Assembly: GCA_045602385.1 (NCBI GenBank)
Contig: JAZSBL010000042.1
Span: 1-64,000, forward strand
Direction: 5' to 3'
DNA length: 64,000 nucleotides
DNA from: SVTX01 sp045602385
GTDB lineage: Bacteria; Bacillota; Clostridia; Oscillospirales; CAG-272
Shown here: positions 62,081 through 64,000 of the stretch, one piece after another
How the letters are laid out: every line of letters begins with the position of its first letter
Position numbering within the stretch: the stretch's first letter is position 1
The notes under the pieces: model-generated
The model's database searches: none
Seen by the model: only the letters and a program-made list of their open reading frames with translations
What the model was told of the DNA's origin: nothing
Translations under genes and position numbers: made by a program

Positions 62081-62126
62081 TAATGTCGTAGTGGTGTGTG
62101 TTATTGATACAACGACATTATTTTTT
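62081..62126 (+). terminator. Second hairpin with T-run
   Basis: Nine-base perfect arms (62081-62089 and 62112-62120) enclose a 22-base loop, followed by TTTTTT. It may back up the first terminator. The rest of 62127-62312 is AT-rich with the direct repeat TTTTATTCATTTATT (62151 and about 62180) and no gene. Confidence 0.5.
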
Positions 62127-62212
62127 AACAAAAGTAACTTTTTATCAATATTTTATTCATTTATTGCCTTTTGTTGGCTTTTTATTCATTTATTTGGCAG
62201 TTTTACGTTTAT

Positions 62213-62230
62213 TTAGTACATGTGTACTAA
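62213..62230. promoter_or_regulatory. Perfect palindrome upstream of murA, candidate operator
   Basis: TTAGTACATGTGTACTAA: eight-base perfect arms around TG. It is 86 bases upstream of the murA -35 box and belongs to no terminator. Confidence 0.45.
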
Positions 62231-62315
62231 AAATACATGTCATATATTATTGACAGGAATCGATAATTTATCTTACAAAATTTGTAAATAAATTATAAAC
62301 TTTGACAAAAAGTTC

Positions 62316-62344
62316 TTTACATATTTATTCATATATGTTATAAT
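62316..62344 (+). promoter_or_regulatory. Vegetative promoter of murA
   Basis: TTTACA (62316-62321), a 17-base spacer and TATAAT (62339-62344). The predicted start near 62351 leaves a leader of about 125 bases with two small stems (62395-62408 and 62438-62457). Confidence 0.75.
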
Positions 62345-62475
62345 ATATTCACGTCACGACAAAGGTGATAAACACAAAAATATTGTATTACCCCGCACCG
62401 TTCGGTGCATACACAAACATAAACTTTTTAGTAAATTCCAAGTCTGATTCGGCTTGGATAAGACGGGAGGAAATT

Positions 62476-63771
62476 ATGGAAAAGATCATAATCAACGGCG
62501 GAAGACCCCTTTACGGTAACGTATCTATCGGAGGCATGAAGAATGCTGCACTCCCTGTTATTTGCGCGTGCGCACTCAACGAGGAGAGCTGCATAATCGA
62601 CAATATCCCTCCCGTAAGTGATATAGAAACTCTTCTTGAAATCCTCTCCTGCATCGGCGCATCGGTCAGAAGACTCACAAGAACATCGGTTGAAATAAAC
62701 TGCAAGAACCTCGTTCCCTGCTCCTCTCCTATGGAGCTTGCAAACACTCTCCGCGGTTCCTCCTACCTCCTCGGTGCGGAGTTCGGTCGCTTTGGTAAGG
62801 CAAGCGTTCCTCATCCGGGCGGATGCAGCATCGGCGCACGCCCCCTCGACCTTCACATGAAGGCTTTTGAGGCTCTCGGCGCAGACTGCATTCACAAGAA
62901 CGGTAGACTTGAGGTCGAGTCCGAGGACGGTCGCCCCCACGGTGCAAGCATCTATTTTGACAAGGTTTCCGTAGGCGCAACGGTTAACGCTATCCTTGCA
63001 TCCGTACTTGCAGACGGTGTTACAACTATTGACAATGCAGCACGCGAGCCTCACATTGTTGACCTTGCGGTATTCCTTAACGCATGCGGCGCAAACATCA
63101 CAGGCGCAGGAACTTCTGTTATCAAGGTAAAGGGAGTTGAAAAGCTCCACGGCTGCCGTTACTCTATCATTCCCGATATGATCGAAGCGGGTACATACAT
63201 GGCGGCGGTTGCAGCAACAGGCGGTAGAGTTACAGTTACCAACGTTATCCCCAAGCACCTTGAGGCTATTACCTCCAAGCTTGAGGAGGCAGGCACAAAT
63301 GTTACAGTCGGAGACGACTACGTTACGATCGAAAGCACGGGTAAGCTTCGCGGTATCAGCATAGTTACACAGCCCTACCCCGGATTTGCAACCGATATGC
63401 AGGCACAGTTCGGCGCAATGCTCTGCTTTGCAGAGGGAACCTCTGATATCGTTGAGAACATTTTCAACAGCAGATTCCAGTACACCGACGAGCTTTCCAA
63501 GATGGGCGCAGACATCAAGGTTGACGGCAACCACGCGGTAATTCGCGGTGGCGCAAAGCTCTCCGGCGCTCCCCTTATGTCGCACGACCTTCGCGGTGGC
63601 GCGGCTATGGTAATCGCAGCTCTCGCAACAGAGGGCACTTCTGTAATCGACGGTATCGACAAGATCGAGCGGGGATATTATAATATTGTAGGCAAGCTCC
63701 GTGAGCTTGGCGCAGATATTCAAAAAAAAGAAGTTGTCACAGACAAGCAAAGACTTGCTTCTATGATGTAA
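62476..63771 (+). CDS. murA: UDP-N-acetylglucosamine 1-carboxyvinyltransferase
   Basis: The product is 431 residues. The ATG at 62476 follows GGGAGGAAATT; a longer frame to 62365 runs through the leader. GGMKNAALPVICAC (Lys and Asn), the active-site loop GGCSIGARPLDLH (Cys about 115 as in fosfomycin-sensitive enzymes) and RFQYTDELSKMGADI are MurA signatures. It makes the first committed step of peptidoglycan synthesis. Clostridia often have two copies; whether this is MurA1 or MurA2 is not clear. In B. subtilis spoIVA is not beside it. Confidence 0.95.
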   Translation: MEKIIINGGRPLYGNVSIGGMKNAALPVICACALNEESCIIDNIPPVSDIETLLEILSCIGASVRRLTRTSVEINCKNLVPCSSPMELANTLRGSSYLLGAEFGRFGKASVPHPGGCSIGARPLDLHMKAFEALGADCIHKNGRLEVESEDGRPHGASIYFDKVSVGATVNAILASVLADGVTTIDNAAREPHIVDLAVFLNACGANITGAGTSVIKVKGVEKLHGCRYSIIPDMIEAGTYMAAVAATGGRVTVTNVIPKHLEAITSKLEEAGTNVTVGDDYVTIESTGKLRGISIVTQPYPGFATDMQAQFGAMLCFAEGTSDIVENIFNSRFQYTDELSKMGADIKVDGNHAVIRGGAKLSGAPLMSHDLRGGAAMVIAALATEGTSVIDGIDKIERGYYNIVGKLRELGADIQKKEVVTDKQRLASMM

Positions 63772-63803
63772 TGAGATAGAGTTCCCTTTTCATCATAAAA
63801 GAT

Positions 63804-63832
63804 ACATAAATAAAAATATCCTCTCATATATT
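63804..63832 (+). promoter_or_regulatory. Candidate sigma-E promoter of spoIVA
   Basis: CATATATT (63825-63832) matches seven of eight positions of the sigma-E -10 CATACANT. CATAAAT at 63804-63810 is a moderate -35 about 14 bases upstream. In B. subtilis spoIVA is a sigma-E gene. The predicted start, near 63839, lies inside the hairpin at 63818-63869. Confidence 0.45.
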
Positions 63833-63878
63833 TTAGCGAAAACATTATCGTCTAAAATTATGGGAGGATTTTTATTTT
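63818..63878 (+). terminator. murA terminator hairpin that contains the spoIVA ribosome binding site
   Basis: The lower stem pairs 63818-63828 with 63859-63869 (11 bp, one G-U); an upper stem pairs TTTTAG with CTAAAA; TTTTTATTTT follows. The right arm holds GGGAGGA, the spoIVA Shine-Dalgarno sequence. Read-through from murA would be stopped or have this site masked. Confidence 0.65.
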
Positions 63879-64000
63879 ATGGCAGAGCATTCTATTTACA
63901 AGGACATAGCGGAAAGAACGGGCGGAGACATATATATCGGAGTAGTCGGACCCGTCAGAACGGGAAAATCTACGTTTATAAAGAGATTTATGGAGGCATT
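63879..64000 (+). CDS. spoIVA: Stage IV sporulation protein A, N-terminal fragment
   Basis: Forty codons are visible before the window ends. The start MAEHSIYKDIAERTGGDIYI and the P-loop GPVRTGKST are diagnostic of SpoIVA, the ATPase that polymerises on the forespore surface and anchors the spore coat. GGGAGGA is 10 bases upstream of the ATG, slightly far, and lies in a hairpin arm. Confidence 0.95.
   Translation, partial: MAEHSIYKDIAERTGGDIYIGVVGPVRTGKSTFIKRFMEA

Noticed and set aside
62250..62307. Additional TTGACA boxes upstream of murA
   Set aside because: Neither has a -10 box at 16-18 bases; only TTTACA at 62316 pairs properly with TATAAT.
62428..63750. 440-codon minus-strand open frame opposite murA
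   Set aside because: Shadow of murA; Cys- and Asn-rich peptide, no start signal.
1..64000. tRNA or rRNA genes
   Set aside because: The few gaps over 150 bases were read through and none showed a cloverleaf or rRNA-like sequence; small RNAs without strong structure cannot be excluded.

Overview
The window reads as chromosome of a spore-forming member of the Clostridia, probably an uncultured gut-type lineage rather than a classical Clostridium. This rests on sporulation genes (spoIIID, spoIVA, dipicolinate synthase dpaA/dpaB, a PdaA-type cortex deacetylase), Firmicutes housekeeping genes (whiA, type II murB, ywlC/ywlG, yqhQ, TSCPD and TIGR03960/DUF2344 families), strong Shine-Dalgarno sites and many consensus TTGACA/TATAAT promoters. 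TGA is a normal stop codon. No rRNA, tRNA or CRISPR array was recognised.

Layout. 1-1840: small membrane or unknown proteins and an AraC-type regulator. 2076-7017: a sugar-catabolic operon divergent from that regulator, with a fructuronate reductase-type SDR, two TIM-barrel isomerases/epimerases and two tandem Gfo/Idh/MocA paralogues. 7120-9336: a compact foreign element bounded by perfect 21-bp inverted repeats, carrying a plasmid-type Rep gene broken by a TGA, a mini zinc-finger gene, a small ORF, a Cro-like repressor with twin operators, and repeat-rich ends. 9406-14022: spoIIID, an rRNA methyltransferase-like gene, proC, a YesL-like membrane protein and two polysaccharide deacetylases. 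14226-21402: rlmB, a 952-residue protein that looks like a dead P-type ATPase, the radical-SAM/DUF2344 pair and an unknown gene. 21453-29564 is mostly minus strand: DUF362, cytidylate-kinase-like, a DUF4430 lipoprotein, a TspO-like protein, a class A PBP, a phosphoesterase and comEC. 29704-39912: ACP, ispE, TSCPD protein, phosphoglucomutase, dnaE, murB-whiA and a HAD nucleotidase.

40101-47252 is a plus-strand housekeeping run (coaE, lytic transglycosylase, M18 aminopeptidase, prfA, ywlC, a gyrA/parC-type gene and a 34-residue membrane protein). It converges on ywlG, yqhQ, prs and rhaB. 52333-56476 holds dpaAB, a 2-hydroxyacid dehydrogenase, a small anchored protein and uxaC. 56683-64000 holds a MutS-like ATPase, an SLH surface protein, an RluA-type pseudouridine synthase, a DUF3810 protein, murA and the start of spoIVA.

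Themes: uronate and deoxysugar use (uxaC, the SDR, rhaB), spore formation, and envelope synthesis (murA, murB, PBP, transglycosylase, deacetylases). The most unusual items are the inverted-repeat-bounded Rep element, the degenerate P-type ATPase, the overlapping back-to-back promoters inside a palindrome at 1912-1969, and a hairpin at the murA-spoIVA junction that contains the spoIVA ribosome binding site.
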